Below are positions 9,113-18,694 of a stretch of DNA of 64,000 nt, piece after piece (position 1 is the stretch's first letter; every line of letters begins with the position of its first letter). This DNA is from Streptococcus saliviloxodontae (lineage in GTDB: Bacteria > Bacillota > Bacilli > Lactobacillales > Streptococcaceae). The stretch covers positions 1 to 64,000 of the forward strand of contig NZ_JAFBEI010000002.1 in NCBI RefSeq assembly GCF_016908655.1, given 5' to 3'. The notes under the pieces are model-generated. The model had not been told where the DNA came from, did not search any database, and was given only the letters and a program-made list of their open reading frames with translations. A program made the translations under genes and the position numbers.

Positions 9113-9135
9113 TGTGATAGAAATTTTCTATCACA
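9113..9135. terminator. Hairpin after the thioesterase gene
   Basis: TGTGATAGAAA and TTTCTATCACA form an 11-bp inverted repeat. The T run lies 5' of it rather than 3', so it may be a weak terminator or serve the other strand. Confidence 0.45.
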
Positions 9136-9151
9136 CTAACGTAGCAAATAG

Positions 9152-9180
9152 TTGGCAAAATACTGATTTTAAGATATTAT
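9152..9180 (+). promoter_or_regulatory. trxA promoter
   Basis: TTGGCA (9152-9157) and TATTAT (9175-9180) with a 17-bp spacer, about 70 nt upstream of trxA. Confidence 0.6.
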
Positions 9181-9253
9181 GAGGACATGTAAAGCTTTTG
9201 AGCTTATTAATAGAAAGGGATAAAGCTGGTTTTTCCAGTTAAAGGTAAATATT

Positions 9254-9571
9254 ATGGCACATATCGTTACAGATGCATCGTTTGAAGCAGAAACAAGTCA
9301 AGGATTAGTTCTTGTTGATTTTTGGGCAACTTGGTGTGGTCCTTGCTTGATGCAAGCACCTATCTTGGATCAACTTTCTGAGGAGTTGGATGAAGATGAG
9401 TTGAAGATTGTTAAAGTTGATGTGGATGAAAATCCAGCAACAGCTCAAAACTTTGGTATCATGTCTATTCCAACACTTCTCTTCAAAAAAGATGGAGAAG
9501 TCGTTAAGCAAGTTGCAGGTGTTCACACTAAAGAACAAATTAAAGCAATCGTAGCAGAATTAAACGCTTAA
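9254..9571 (+). CDS. trxA: Thioredoxin
   Basis: 105 aa, standard thioredoxin length. The redox site WCGPC lies in FWATWCGPCLMQAP near residue 29-33, and the cis-Pro loop in GIMSIPTLLF. It keeps cytoplasmic protein thiols reduced and serves ribonucleotide reductase and peroxidases, with electrons from thioredoxin reductase. The SD (AAAGG) is modest. Monocistronic, with its own promoter and a strong terminator. Confidence 0.97.
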   Translation: MAHIVTDASFEAETSQGLVLVDFWATWCGPCLMQAPILDQLSEELDEDELKIVKVDVDENPATAQNFGIMSIPTLLFKKDGEVVKQVAGVHTKEQIKAIVAELNA

Positions 9572-9579
9572 TCAGTGAT

Positions 9580-9620
9580 AAGAAGAATGATAGAGAATGA
9601 TATCATTCTTCTTTTTTTCT
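9580..9620 (+). terminator. trxA terminator
   Basis: A 13-bp perfect stem (9580-9592 with 9601-9613), an 8-nt loop and a T run. Confidence 0.85.
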
Positions 9621-9733
9621 GCCATTGAATATCGTAAAATAAAACAGGAGCTTATTGATAGCGGGGATTTTAACTATCCCTGAGAAAACACTGAGTCTCT
9701 TATGATAATTGTCAAATTGGTAAAGGAGAACCG

Positions 9734-10213
9734 ATGAAACTTATTCCCTTGGACAAATCAGACTGGCCTTCTTTTATAGAAGATTGTCAAGCTTCGTTTG
9801 CTTTAGCGGTCGATAAAGAGGAAGATATTCCGACAGAGTTGATACCTCCAACAGAGGATTTATTGGAAAGTCTGCAACATCCAAATGCTCAGAGCTTTTT
9901 TATAGAAGATTCTGGTCATCGTGTTGGTGGTGTTGTGTTACAAATCTCTGCTGATCAACATAATCACCTAGACTTCTTCTATATCTCTGTGAGTGATATT
10001 GGCAAAGGATACGGTAGCCGAGCCTGGTATTTAATTGAGGAGAGTTTCCCAGAGACTAAGGTTTGGGAAACTGTTACTCCTTATTTTGAAAAACGAAATA
10101 TCGCTTTCTATCTCAAGAAGTGTGGTTTTAAAATTATTGATATCTTTCCATTCAATGACGATAGTGACGAATTGATGTTTACTTTTGAAAAAATGATGAT
10201 TCAGGAGAAGTGA
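9734..10213 (+). CDS. GNAT-family acetyltransferase
   Basis: 159 aa. The acetyl-CoA binding signature is visible as DIGKGYGSRAWYLIEE (about residue 95-110), followed by WETVTPYFEKRNIAFYLKKCGFK, the typical N-x-x-A-x-x-F-Y-x-K-C-G-F block of the family. The substrate is unknown. AAGGAG precedes ATG 9734. It lies just upstream of dltR but is separated by about 110 bp and is probably independent. Confidence 0.85.
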   Translation: MKLIPLDKSDWPSFIEDCQASFALAVDKEEDIPTELIPPTEDLLESLQHPNAQSFFIEDSGHRVGGVVLQISADQHNHLDFFYISVSDIGKGYGSRAWYLIEESFPETKVWETVTPYFEKRNIAFYLKKCGFKIIDIFPFNDDSDELMFTFEKMMIQEK

Positions 10214-10324
10214 GTCTGAGAGATGGAAGAAGTCACTAAATTGCTCTATTGAGGTTAATTTCAAGGTTAATTCAATTTTGGAATATTATACTAATCGTAG
10301 CAATAAGTAATTGGGAGGACTTTA

Positions 10325-11002
10325 GTGAGAATTTTAGTTGTCGAAGATGAAATTAGTATTGCTGAGGCGATAAAAGCAATCCTTGAATCTGCTACTTATA
10401 GTGTTGATATGGTAGGTGATGGGGAATCTGCTCTGGACTATATAGTAACAGGAATGTATGATTTAATCTTATTAGACATTATGTTACCACAGTTAGATGG
10501 GGTATCAGTTTTAAAGAGGGTCAGACAGTTAGATATGGATGTTCCCATTATTTTTCTGACAGCTAAATCACAGTTGGAAGATAAGGTGAGTGGTCTTGAT
10601 TTGGGAGCTGATGATTATATGACGAAACCTTTTGAGGCAGAGGAACTCTTAGCACGTATTAGAGTGAGGACGAGACAATCTACAGTGAGTCAGGTCAACT
10701 ATCTCAAATTGGGAAATATCATGTTGAATTTAGAGAATCGTGAATTGAGCACTAATAGTCATGGAGTCACTCTTTCGAATAAAGAATTTTTGCTTATGGA
10801 AACATTTTTGAGAAACCCGCATCAAGTTATTCCTAAAAATCGCTTAATTTTGAAAGTTTGGGGGCCTTTGGATGACTCTGACTATAATCAACTGGAAGTG
10901 TTCATCTCTTTTTTGAGAAAAAAGTTGCGTTTTTTGAAAGCGACTATAGGGATTAAAACAACTAAAGGAATTGGTTATTCTATGGAAGAAGAGGTGAGCT
11001 AG
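10325..11002 (+). CDS. dltR: DltR, OmpR-type response regulator
   Basis: 225 aa. Receiver domain with acidic pocket VVEDE, phospho-acceptor Asp in LILLDIMLPQLDG (about residue 51) and Lys in MTKPFEAEEL, then a winged-helix C-terminal DNA-binding domain. GTG start with GGGAGG upstream. Its place directly before a kinase and the dlt operon matches the DltRS system described in Streptococcus agalactiae, which adjusts D-alanylation of teichoic acids. The name rests on this context plus family type. The stop codon lies almost next to the kinase start. Confidence 0.85.
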   Translation: MRILVVEDEISIAEAIKAILESATYSVDMVGDGESALDYIVTGMYDLILLDIMLPQLDGVSVLKRVRQLDMDVPIIFLTAKSQLEDKVSGLDLGADDYMTKPFEAEELLARIRVRTRQSTVSQVNYLKLGNIMLNLENRELSTNSHGVTLSNKEFLLMETFLRNPHQVIPKNRLILKVWGPLDDSDYNQLEVFISFLRKKLRFLKATIGIKTTKGIGYSMEEEVS

Positions 11003-11030
11003 CATACTAACAAAACTTCGAAAAAAATTT

Positions 11031-12164
11031 GTGATTATCACCATGTCTTTAATGGCAGGACTAGGGTTATTATTATTTATGATTAGCCACTTTTATGATG
11101 AATATTGGAATGATTATGATACTCATCGGGTCGTTGAGGTAATTTCTAAAAATGGTTACTTGAAAGATTATTCAAATGAAGCTGTAGCTTTTGTGACCAT
11201 TGATGAAGATATGGTACCGACAGTTGCATCCAATTTTACGGAATTAACCAATAAGGAAGTAAAAAAGATTAGTTTGTCTTTATTGAATTTGGGAAAGAAA
11301 AAGTGGAAATGGCATCATTTTATTTATTCTCTTAGAGAATTGTCAGATGGTAAGTGGCAGCTTGTCTTTATTGATACTGATAGTTATTCTATATCTTCCG
11401 TGCAGAATCTCTTAGTTATTTGCTTTGCATTTTTTAGCTTTTTCTTATTGACAGGAGTTAGTATTTATTTGTCCCGGTTTATTACCAAGCCAGCTCACGA
11501 CGCTATTGTCCGAGAGAAACGTTTTGTTTCTGATGCTAGCCATGAATTAAAGACACCTATTGCAGCTATTAGGGCAAATGCACAAGTACTTCAACAGCAA
11601 GTTGAACCAAACCGATATTTAGATCATATTCTATCAGAAAGTAAGCGTATGGAGCATTTAATTCAGGATTTGCTAGGTTTGTCAAAATTAGACGAAGTAG
11701 ACTATTCTTTTGATGTTAAGAAGGTAAATTTATCTGCTATTTGTGAGGAAATGATTCTTAGTTATGAGAGTTTGGCCTATGAGGAAGGCAAATGGATTGA
11801 GGCTTGTATTACTGAGGATCTCTTTGTCATGGGAAATGACGCTCAGTTAAAGCAACTTGTGGCAATTTTACTAGATAATGCTATTAAGTATTCTTTAACT
11901 AAAAGCAAGTTACAAATAACCTTGTCTAAAACCAAAAGAAGGATAAATTTAATTGTTTCAAATCCTAGTTATCCTTATCCAGAGGAAGTTATGGAAAATT
12001 TATTTGAGCGTTTTTATCAAGCAGAAGATTCTAGAAACAATAGTCAAAGCTTTGGTTTAGGTTTGTCTATAGCTAAGGCGATTGTAGAGAGACACAAGGG
12101 GACGATCCAGGCTTATCAAGAGGATGGCAGTGTTCTGTTTGATATAACCTTACCAATCGTATAA
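11031..12164 (+). CDS. dltS: DltS, membrane sensor histidine kinase
   Basis: 377 aa counted from GTG 11031. Two membrane segments (about 4-20 and 125-145) bracket a short extracellular sensor. The cytoplasmic part has the H-box SDASHELKTPIAAIRANAQ, the N-box DNAIKYS and the G-box GLGLSIAKAIVERHKG. The start is uncertain: GTG 11031 has no SD, while the open frame continues back to an ATA codon at 11004 with GAGGTG 7 nt upstream, adding the basic segment LTKLRKKF expected before the first helix. It pairs with DltR. Confidence 0.88.
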   Translation: MIITMSLMAGLGLLLFMISHFYDEYWNDYDTHRVVEVISKNGYLKDYSNEAVAFVTIDEDMVPTVASNFTELTNKEVKKISLSLLNLGKKKWKWHHFIYSLRELSDGKWQLVFIDTDSYSISSVQNLLVICFAFFSFFLLTGVSIYLSRFITKPAHDAIVREKRFVSDASHELKTPIAAIRANAQVLQQQVEPNRYLDHILSESKRMEHLIQDLLGLSKLDEVDYSFDVKKVNLSAICEEMILSYESLAYEEGKWIEACITEDLFVMGNDAQLKQLVAILLDNAIKYSLTKSKLQITLSKTKRRINLIVSNPSYPYPEEVMENLFERFYQAEDSRNNSQSFGLGLSIAKAIVERHKGTIQAYQEDGSVLFDITLPIV

Positions 12165-12174
12165 GGAGTAATGA

Positions 12175-12297
12175 ATGACAAAACGTTATCAATTTTTATG
12201 GAAAACCCTATTTTATTTCGCTATTATAATGACCTTGATTTACTTTTTCAGTTATCTTGGTCGTGGTCAGGGTAATTTTATCTACAATGAATTTTAG
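12175..12297 (+). CDS. dltX: DltX, small membrane protein of the dlt operon
   Basis: 40 aa from ATG 12175, with AAGGAG 6 nt upstream. Another ATG at 12171 is out of frame and too close. The peptide starts MTKRYQFLWKTLFYFAI, has one membrane helix and ends GQGNFIYNEF, which fits the C-terminal F-I-Y-x-x-F pattern of DltX. DltX is required for D-alanylation in Gram-positive bacteria and is thought to carry D-Ala near DltB and DltD. It lies 15 nt before dltA. Confidence 0.88.
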   Translation: MTKRYQFLWKTLFYFAIIMTLIYFFSYLGRGQGNFIYNEF

Positions 12298-12312
12298 AAA
12301 GGGATTGTATAC

Positions 12313-13851
12313 ATGTTGCATGATATGATTGACAATCTTGAGCAGTTGGCTCAAACACAAGGAGACTTCCCTGTTTATAATAGTTTAGGAGAAGTTCACA
12401 CCTATGCTAATTTGAAGTCTGATTCTGATTCATTGGCAGCTTATATTGATACACTTGGTCTTAAGGCTAAATCACCTATCTTGGTCTTTGGTGGACAAGA
12501 ATATGAGATGTTAGCTAGCTTTGTGGCACTGACTAAGTCGGGTCATGCCTATATCCCAGTGGATCAGCATTCGGCGCTAGAGCGTATTGAGGCTATTATG
12601 GAAATAGCAGTGCCTAGTCTCATTATCTCTGTTGGAGAATTTCCGGTGGATGCTAAGACTATTCCGGTGCTTAAGCTGGCGCAGTTAAAAGACATCTTCG
12701 CACAAAAAGCCTCTTATGAGTTGACACATCCTGTCAAGGGAGATGACAATTACTATATCATCTTTACCTCTGGCACAACTGGCAAGCCTAAGGGAGTGCA
12801 AATCTCCCACGATAATTTGCTCAGTTTTACCAATTGGATGATTTCAGCGGAAGCCTTCTCGGTACCTGACCAACCGCAAACACTGGCGCAACCGCCATAT
12901 TCCTTTGACCTGTCGGTCATGTACTGGGCACCGACTTTGGCTAAGGGGGGCACCTTATTTGCTCTGCCAAAAGACTTAACGACAGACTTCAAGCGCCTCT
13001 TTGACACCATTAATCAAATGCCCATCCAAGTCTGGGTCTCAACGCCGTCCTTTGTGGACATGGCCATGTTGTCACCTGACTTCAATGCTGAAAACTTGCC
13101 TGATCTAACGCGTTTTTATTTCTGTGGTGAGGAGCTGACGGTTAAGACAGCGCAAAAACTTCAAGAACGTTTTCCGGAAGCTCGTATCATTAATTCTTAT
13201 GGGCCAACGGAAGCGACAGTTGCTTTATCAGCTGTTACGATAACTAAGGAAATGCTAACGACTTATAAACGTCTTCCGATTGGTTACACTAAGCCTGATT
13301 CACCGACCTTTATCTTGGATGAAGATGGGCAGAAGTTGTTAGCTGGTCAACAGGGAGAAATTATTGTGACAGGACCTGCTGTGTCAAAAGGTTATCTTAA
13401 TAATCCTGAGCGTACACAGGCTGCATTCTTTGAATTAGACGGTCAGCCGGCTTACCATACCGGGGATCTTGGTAGTATGATGGAAGATGGTTTACTGATT
13501 TACGGAGGTCGTTTGGACTTCCAGATTAAGTTTAATGGCTACCGCATTGAACTAGAGGAAGTATCGCAGAATCTTAACAAGTCACAATACGTCAAATCAG
13601 CTGTAGCAGTACCTCGATATAATAAGGATCACAAAGTTCAAAATCTTTTGGCTTATGTTGTTCTTAAAGAAGGTATCGCTCAGCAATTTGACCGAGAACT
13701 TGATATCACAAAAGAGATAAAAGAGGACCTTAAAGATATCATGATGGACTACATGATGCCCTCTAAGTTTATCTATCGTGATAGTCTGCCTTTGACTCCA
13801 AATGGTAAGATTGATATTAAAGGACTCATGAGTGAGGTAAATAATCGATGA
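12313..13851 (+). CDS. dltA: DltA, D-alanine--D-alanyl carrier protein ligase
   Basis: 512 aa. Adenylates D-Ala with ATP and loads it on the phosphopantetheine of DltC. The AMP-forming core is visible as [13 protein letters not shown] (about residue 152), [19 protein letters not shown] and the C-terminal lysine motif in [18 protein letters not shown] precedes the ATG. The stop overlaps the dltB start (ATGA). It is the first enzyme gene of the dlt operon and likely under DltRS control. Confidence 0.97.
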   Translation: MLHDMIDNLEQLAQTQGDFPVYNSLGEVHTYANLKSDSDSLAAYIDTLGLKAKSPILVFGGQEYEMLASFVALTKSGHAYIPVDQHSALERIEAIMEIAVPSLIISVGEFPVDAKTIPVLKLAQLKDIFAQKASYELTHPVKGDDNYYIIFTSGTTGKPKGVQISHDNLLSFTNWMISAEAFSVPDQPQTLAQPPYSFDLSVMYWAPTLAKGGTLFALPKDLTTDFKRLFDTINQMPIQVWVSTPSFVDMAMLSPDFNAENLPDLTRFYFCGEELTVKTAQKLQERFPEARIINSYGPTEATVALSAVTITKEMLTTYKRLPIGYTKPDSPTFILDEDGQKLLAGQQGEIIVTGPAVSKGYLNNPERTQAAFFELDGQPAYHTGDLGSMMEDGLLIYGGRLDFQIKFNGYRIELEEVSQNLNKSQYVKSAVAVPRYNKDHKVQNLLAYVVLKEGIAQQFDRELDITKEIKEDLKDIMMDYMMPSKFIYRDSLPLTPNGKIDIKGLMSEVNNR

Positions 13852-15113
13852 TTGATTTTCTTCGCTCGTTACCTAAATTAGAAGCTTATGGTAATCCTCA
13901 GTACTTTTTCTACTTGATTTTGGCTGTTTTTCCAATCTTTATTGGTCTCTTTTTCAAGAAGAGATTCCCCGCATATGAAGCATTGGTTAGTTTAATTTTT
14001 ATTGTTTTAATGTTGACAGGAAAGCACCTTAATCAACTGGCTTCGCTATTAGCTTATGTGATCTGGCAGATTATTTTAGTTTATAGTTACAAGTTTTACC
14101 GCAGGGCGCGTGATAATAAGTGGGTCTTTTATCTCTGGATTTTCTTATCAGTCTTGCCGCTGGCATTTGTCAAAATCAGTCCACTGATTGAGGTCGAAAA
14201 TCGTGCTTCACTCTTTGGCTTCTTAGGGATTTCTTATTTGACCTTCCGTGCGGTGGGTATGCTTATGGAAATGCGTGACGGTGTACTAACAGAATTTAGT
14301 CTCTGGCAATTCCTGCGTTTCCTACTCTTTATGCCAACCTTCTCCAGCGGACCAATTGACCGCTTCAAACGCTTCAATGAGGACTATGACAATATCCCTG
14401 AGCGTGAAGAATTGCTGGACATGCTGGAACAATCTGTTCGCTATATCATGCTGGGCTTCCTCTATAAGTTTATTTTGGCTTATATCTTTGGGCAACTACT
14501 CATGAATCCCATTAAAGAAGTGGCTTTACAGATGGGTGGTGTCTTCAATCTACCGACCTTAGGTGTCATGTATGCCTACGGCTTAGATCTTTTCTTTGAC
14601 TTTGCAGGTTATAGCATGTTTGCGCTAGGTATTTCCAACCTCATGGGGATCAAGAGCCCTGCCAACTTTAATCAGCCTTTCAAATCACGTGACTTGAAAG
14701 AATTCTGGAATCGTTGGCACATGAGCTTGTCCTTCTGGTTCCGTGACTTTGTATTCATGCGTCTGGTTAAGGTCATGGTCAAAAACAAGGTTTTCAAAAA
14801 CCGCAATGTGACATCAAGCGTCGCCTATATTATCAATATGCTCATCATGGGCTTCTGGCATGGGGTGACTTGGTACTATATTGCCTATGGACTTTTCCAC
14901 GGTCTTGGTCTGGTTATCAATGACTGGTGGCTACGCAAGAAGAAAAAAATCAACAAGGAACGCAAGGGCAAGGGACAGGCGCCACTTCCGGACAACAAAT
15001 GGACCAAGGCCTTGGGTATCTTGATCACCTTCAATGTGGTCATGCTGTCCTTCTTACTCTTCTCAGGGTTCTTGGATCAACTCTGGTTTCCAAAACCAAT
15101 GAGTAAATATTAG
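13848..15113 (+). CDS. dltB: DltB, MBOAT-type D-alanyl transferase
   Basis: 421 aa polytopic membrane protein of the MBOAT family. The invariant His lies in [15 protein letters not shown] (about residue 335), and [17 protein letters not shown] is a typical DltB block. It takes D-Ala from DltC and passes it across the membrane with DltX and DltD. Its TAG stop is formed at the junction with an inserted element: removing the element with one TTA copy restores TAT TAA, so the protein end is unchanged. Confidence 0.96.
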   Translation: MIDFLRSLPKLEAYGNPQYFFYLILAVFPIFIGLFFKKRFPAYEALVSLIFIVLMLTGKHLNQLASLLAYVIWQIILVYSYKFYRRARDNKWVFYLWIFLSVLPLAFVKISPLIEVENRASLFGFLGISYLTFRAVGMLMEMRDGVLTEFSLWQFLRFLLFMPTFSSGPIDRFKRFNEDYDNIPEREELLDMLEQSVRYIMLGFLYKFILAYIFGQLLMNPIKEVALQMGGVFNLPTLGVMYAYGLDLFFDFAGYSMFALGISNLMGIKSPANFNQPFKSRDLKEFWNRWHMSLSFWFRDFVFMRLVKVMVKNKVFKNRNVTSSVAYIINMLIMGFWHGVTWYYIAYGLFHGLGLVINDWWLRKKKKINKERKGKGQAPLPDNKWTKALGILITFNVVMLSFLLFSGFLDQLWFPKPMSKY

Positions 15114-15348
15114 AACCTGTATTCACAAAATTCATCTGAATGACATAGGTAGAAAAAAGCGACCGAAAGGTCGCTAAGACGATAGTTGCCGCTGTGGTGA
15201 TGAGATTGTTGCCCGTTTCGGGCAACAATCGTGGGGATTTTCGAGACCTTAGGCTCGAAAATTAGGCATGGAAGGACGTAGTCGGTCGCTGCCGTCCCCA
15301 CAACTTAGGGCAGACTGTCACAAAAATTTTTATGAATACAAGTTCTTA
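15110..15348. mobile_element. MITE-like structured inverted-repeat element between dltB and dltC
   Basis: The ends form imperfect terminal inverted repeats of about 20 bp (15113-15132 starting GAACCTGTATTCA and 15325-15345 ending TGAATACAAGTTC). They are flanked by TTA on both sides (15110-15112 and 15346-15348), a possible 3-bp target duplication of the T-N-A type seen with some IS5-group elements. Inside are strong hairpins: AGCGACC-GAAA-GGTCGCT (15158-15175), a 12-bp stem at 15204-15230, a 9-bp stem at 15237-15262, and GTGGGGA/TCCCCAC closing 15231-15301. No transposase is encoded. The family is not recognised. Confidence 0.7.
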
Positions 15349-15462
15349 ATCAACTTTGATATCAAGTTAAAATAAGTCATGAAACGACGAAGTTGGTTGC
15401 TAACGACTGCACTACTTAAGAAACTATCAAAAAAGAATAAAATTAAAAATAGGAGAAGAACA

Positions 15463-15702
15463 ATGAATGTAAAATCAGAAGTATTGGAAATTATCGATGA
15501 TCTTTTTATGGAAGATGTCTCAGAGAGAATGGATGAAGATTTATATGATGCTGGTGTACTTGATAGTATGGGGACGGTTGAGCTGATTGTTGAGTTAGAG
15601 AGCAAGTTTGATATTACAGTTCCTGTGTCAGAATTTGGTCGTGATGACTGGAATACCACCAATAAAATCATTGCAGGAGTAGAGGAACTTCGAAATGCTT
15701 AG
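15463..15702 (+). CDS. dltC: DltC, D-alanyl carrier protein
   Basis: 79 aa, beginning at ATG 15463 after AGGAG. The frame is open upstream to an ATG at 15379 but that adds a basic 28-residue leader absent from carrier proteins. The phosphopantetheine Ser is in [15 protein letters not shown] (about residue 36). AcpS or a related transferase, encoded at 53.2 kb, would add the cofactor. It overlaps dltD by 8 nt, but is 349 bp from dltB because of the inserted element and an extra leader of about 115 bp. Confidence 0.95.
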   Translation: MNVKSEVLEIIDDLFMEDVSERMDEDLYDAGVLDSMGTVELIVELESKFDITVPVSEFGRDDWNTTNKIIAGVEELRNA

Positions 15703-16948
15703 GCGACTTTGGCAGATTTTAGGGCCGGTTATTTGTGCTTTGTTCCTAGTTGTCTTGGTTTTTGTTTGTTTTCCGACACAGTTGAGAAGTTCTTTTCGAA
15801 GCGATAAAAATGCGGCAGTCTCCTTAACTACAGAAACATTTAAAAGTAAACATAGGAAAGTCAGTGCACTTTCTGATACAAAACATCGGTTTGTTCCTTT
15901 TTTTGGATCTAGTGAATGGTCTCGGATAGATCCTATGCATCCGTCTGTTTTGGCAGAAGCCTATCATCGCAATTACACTCCTTATTTGTTGGGACAAAAA
16001 GGAGCGACTTCTCTAACACATTATTTTGGAATGGCGCAAATCCATTCCCAGATGAGAAATAAGCAGGCAGTTTACTTTGTATCTCCTCAGTGGTTCGTCA
16101 AGAAAGGGGAAAGTCCAGCTGCTTTTCAGAGTTATTTTAGCAGTGGTCAGTTGATTGACTTCTTGCAACAACAGACAGGAAGTCTGTATGACCGTTATGC
16201 AGCTAAGCGCTTTTTGACGATGTACCCTAATGCAAGCTTGAAAGATTTAGTTGAGAAAGTTGCAAGTGGTAAAAGTTTATCTACTAGCGATAAGAGAAGA
16301 TTATCTGTAGCGGACTTGATTTACCAAAAGGAAGATAATCTATTTGGTCAGTTTTCACTAAGGAATGTCTATCAGCAAAAAATAGTGTCACAAGCGAAGA
16401 CTTTGCCAAATACTTTTTCTTACGATCAGTTAGAAAAACAGGCCATCCAGTTAGGTCAGAAAGAGACTAGAAATAATTCTTTTGGTATTAAAGACAGTTT
16501 TTACCAATCTCGCATCGGTTTTCAGTTAAAAAAATTAAAAGGCTCGCAGGCTCACTTTAGCTACTTAAAATCGCCTGAGTATAATGATTTACAACTGGTT
16601 TTGAACCAATTTGCGAAAAACCACACCAATGTTCTCTTCATTATTCCCCCTGTGAATAGTAAGTGGGTAGCCTACACTGGGTTGGATACCAAGATGTATC
16701 AAAAGACAGTTGCCAAGATTAAGTATCAACTTCAAAGTCAAGGGTTTACCAATATCGTTGATCTTTCAAAGGACGGTGCAAAACCTTATTTTATGCAAGA
16801 TACGATTCATATGGGCTGGTCGGGTTGGCTGGCTATGGATAAGGCTGTCGAACCTTTTTTGACCAATCCAAGACCTGCTCCTAACTATACAATCCAAGAC
16901 CAGTTTTTAAGTAAAGAGTGGGCTAACACCACTAGTATTGGCAAATAA
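15695..16948 (+). CDS. dltD: DltD, teichoic acid D-alanylation protein
   Basis: 417 aa. One N-terminal membrane anchor (residues 5-25) is followed by an extracellular SGNH-like esterase domain: the nucleophile region [12 protein letters not shown] (about residue 70) and the C-terminal [10 protein letters not shown] with catalytic Asp-His. It acts outside the membrane in the last step that esterifies D-Ala to lipoteichoic acid. It is the last gene of the operon, translationally coupled to dltC. Confidence 0.96.
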   Translation: MLRRLWQILGPVICALFLVVLVFVCFPTQLRSSFRSDKNAAVSLTTETFKSKHRKVSALSDTKHRFVPFFGSSEWSRIDPMHPSVLAEAYHRNYTPYLLGQKGATSLTHYFGMAQIHSQMRNKQAVYFVSPQWFVKKGESPAAFQSYFSSGQLIDFLQQQTGSLYDRYAAKRFLTMYPNASLKDLVEKVASGKSLSTSDKRRLSVADLIYQKEDNLFGQFSLRNVYQQKIVSQAKTLPNTFSYDQLEKQAIQLGQKETRNNSFGIKDSFYQSRIGFQLKKLKGSQAHFSYLKSPEYNDLQLVLNQFAKNHTNVLFIIPPVNSKWVAYTGLDTKMYQKTVAKIKYQLQSQGFTNIVDLSKDGAKPYFMQDTIHMGWSGWLAMDKAVEPFLTNPRPAPNYTIQDQFLSKEWANTTSIGK

Positions 16949-17037
16949 TTCGACTAATTCAGATATCTTACTATAGATTTTGGAGTTAGCTTTGATTTTG
17001 AGTGCTTTAACATTAGGTTATAGTGAATAGACGCACA

Positions 17038-17067
17038 GAGATTGGAAAGGTGATTCCAATCTCTTTT
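17038..17067 (+). terminator. dlt operon terminator
   Basis: GAGATTGGAA (17038-17047) pairs with TTCCAATCTC (17054-17063), loop of 6, followed by TTTT. The rest of the 345-bp gap is AT-rich with no gene. Confidence 0.75.
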
Positions 17068-17230
17068 CAAGGTATAGAAAAATTTTGATATTGTTATAAC
17101 AGTAGGTGTATTTTGATTGTTCATAGAAATCAATAGCGATTTTAAAATTTAGACTGTTTATAATTGTGGTTGATAGGCAAATGGAGCTTATCCAAGCTTT
17201 TTTGATTATCAATTAAGAAAAGTGTATTTA

Positions 17231-17252
17231 AAAGTTAAGTATACTTAATTTT
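17231..17252 (+). promoter_or_regulatory. Candidate MntR/SloR-type operator in the mntH promoter
   Basis: A near-perfect inverted repeat around TTAAGTATACTTAA (17235-17248, perfect 14-mer), flanked by AAAG and TTTT. It covers the -35 region and spacer of the promoter whose TATAAT is at 17257-17262. DtxR-type manganese repressors of streptococci bind AT-rich palindromes with TTAA-x-TTAA character, so repression of mntH by Mn-loaded MntR is the likely meaning; this is inference. Confidence 0.55.
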
Positions 17253-17256
17253 ATGT

Positions 17257-17262
17257 TATAAT
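17257..17262 (+). promoter_or_regulatory. mntH -10 box
   Basis: TATAAT about 30 nt upstream of the mntH ATG. The -35 region (about 17234-17239) lies inside the palindrome. Confidence 0.6.
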
Positions 17263-17293
17263 AGATTTACTCTAGAATAGAAAGAGGATTGCT

Positions 17294-18640
17294 ATGTCAG
17301 CTATTTCTCAAAAACCTTCAAAAGAATCTCTATCAGATATCAACCAAAGTGTATCAGTTCCAGATAATGCTTCTTTTTTTAAGACCCTTCGTGCCTTTCT
17401 TGGTCCAGGAGCTTTGGTAGCCGTTGGTTATATGGATCCAGGTAATTGGATTACCAGTGTGGTCGGCGGAGCAACTTATAAATATTTACTGCTATCAGTT
17501 ATCTTAGTGTCATCATTAATTGCGATGCAGCTTCAACAAATGGCAGGAAAACTCGGTATTGTGACGCGGCATGATCTGGCTCAAGCAACGGCAGCTCATC
17601 TGCCTAGAGGATTACGTTATCTGCTTTTTATCATCATTGAGCTTGCCTTAATGGCAACGGATTTAGCAGAAGTTATCGGCTCTGGGATTGCCTTGCACTT
17701 GTTGTTTGGTTGGCCGCTATTATTTTCCATTTTAATAACAATTTTGGATGTCTTTTTATTGCTGTCATTGATGAAGCTAGGTTTTAAACGAATTGAAGCT
17801 ATTGTGTCCACCTTAATTTTGACCATTCTATTCATCTTTGCTTATTTGACCTTTTTATCAAAACCAAGCATCTCAGGAATTTTGACTGGCTATTTACCAC
17901 AGTTGTCTATTTTTGATTTGTCTCATAGTGGTGCAAATAGTAAGCTGACTTTGGCTCTTGGAATTATCGGTGCCACAGTGATGCCGCACAATCTCTACCT
18001 TCACTCGTCTATTTCTCAGACTAGAAAGGTCGATTATAGCAGTCAGGATTCTATAAAAAAAGCAGTGCGCTTTATGACTTGGGATTCTAATCTCCAGCTG
18101 GGGTTAGCCTTTATCGTGAATTCTCTTTTACTGATTTTAGGAGCTTCGCTATTTTACGGTCATGCCAGCGACATTAGCGCCTTTTCACAAATGTATAATG
18201 CCCTTCAAGATTCCAATATAGCTGGTGCTATTGCATCGTCTTTTCTTTCGACCTTGTTTGCGATTGCCCTACTGGCGAGTGGTCAAAACTCAACCATTAC
18301 AGGTACTTTAACAGGTCAGATTGTGATGGAAGGTTTTCTCCATATGAAGTTACCAGATTGGCTTATTCGTCTTGTGACACGTCTCTTAGCCTTGACTCCT
18401 GTTATTGTTGTGGCCTTTTTATATGGTAGTCAAGAGACGATGTTAGACCAGCTTATCGTGTATTCACAGGTCTTTTTATCGCTAGCGTTGCCTTTTTCAA
18501 TTTTTCCTTTAGTGTATTTTACATCTCAGAGAAATCTGATGGGAGAATTTGTTAATGCGAAGTGGAATACCTATCTTGCCTACGGGATAGCGATACTTCT
18601 TACGCTACTAAACATCAAGCTTATTTTTGAATTATTCTAA
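17294..18640 (+). CDS. mntH: NRAMP-family manganese/metal transporter
   Basis: 448 aa with about 11 membrane segments. Imports Mn2+ (and related divalent ions) with protons. The metal-site motif DPGNW ([12 protein letters not shown], about residue 45) and the second conserved motif MPHNLYLHS near residue 230 are intact. AGAGGA precedes ATG 17294. Monocistronic, probably controlled by a Mn-sensing repressor through the palindrome in its promoter, and separated from the convergent mutY by a shared terminator. Confidence 0.94.
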   Translation: MSAISQKPSKESLSDINQSVSVPDNASFFKTLRAFLGPGALVAVGYMDPGNWITSVVGGATYKYLLLSVILVSSLIAMQLQQMAGKLGIVTRHDLAQATAAHLPRGLRYLLFIIIELALMATDLAEVIGSGIALHLLFGWPLLFSILITILDVFLLLSLMKLGFKRIEAIVSTLILTILFIFAYLTFLSKPSISGILTGYLPQLSIFDLSHSGANSKLTLALGIIGATVMPHNLYLHSSISQTRKVDYSSQDSIKKAVRFMTWDSNLQLGLAFIVNSLLLILGASLFYGHASDISAFSQMYNALQDSNIAGAIASSFLSTLFAIALLASGQNSTITGTLTGQIVMEGFLHMKLPDWLIRLVTRLLALTPVIVVAFLYGSQETMLDQLIVYSQVFLSLALPFSIFPLVYFTSQRNLMGEFVNAKWNTYLAYGIAILLTLLNIKLIFELF

Positions 18641-18694
18641 AAAACCTCAACCACGCTTCCTTTTCAGTTGAAAGGGGCTGGTTAAGGTTTTTTA
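18639..18694. terminator. Bidirectional terminator between mntH and mutY
   Basis: An A run with CCTCAACCACGC on one side and GGCTGGTTAAGG with a T run on the other form a long imperfect stem that can stop both convergent transcripts. Confidence 0.75.

Noticed and set aside
15113-15345. Group II intron or known riboswitch between dltB and dltC
   Set aside because: No intron-encoded protein, no recognisable domain V or 5' GTGCG-type end; terminal inverted repeats and flanking TTA fit a MITE better.
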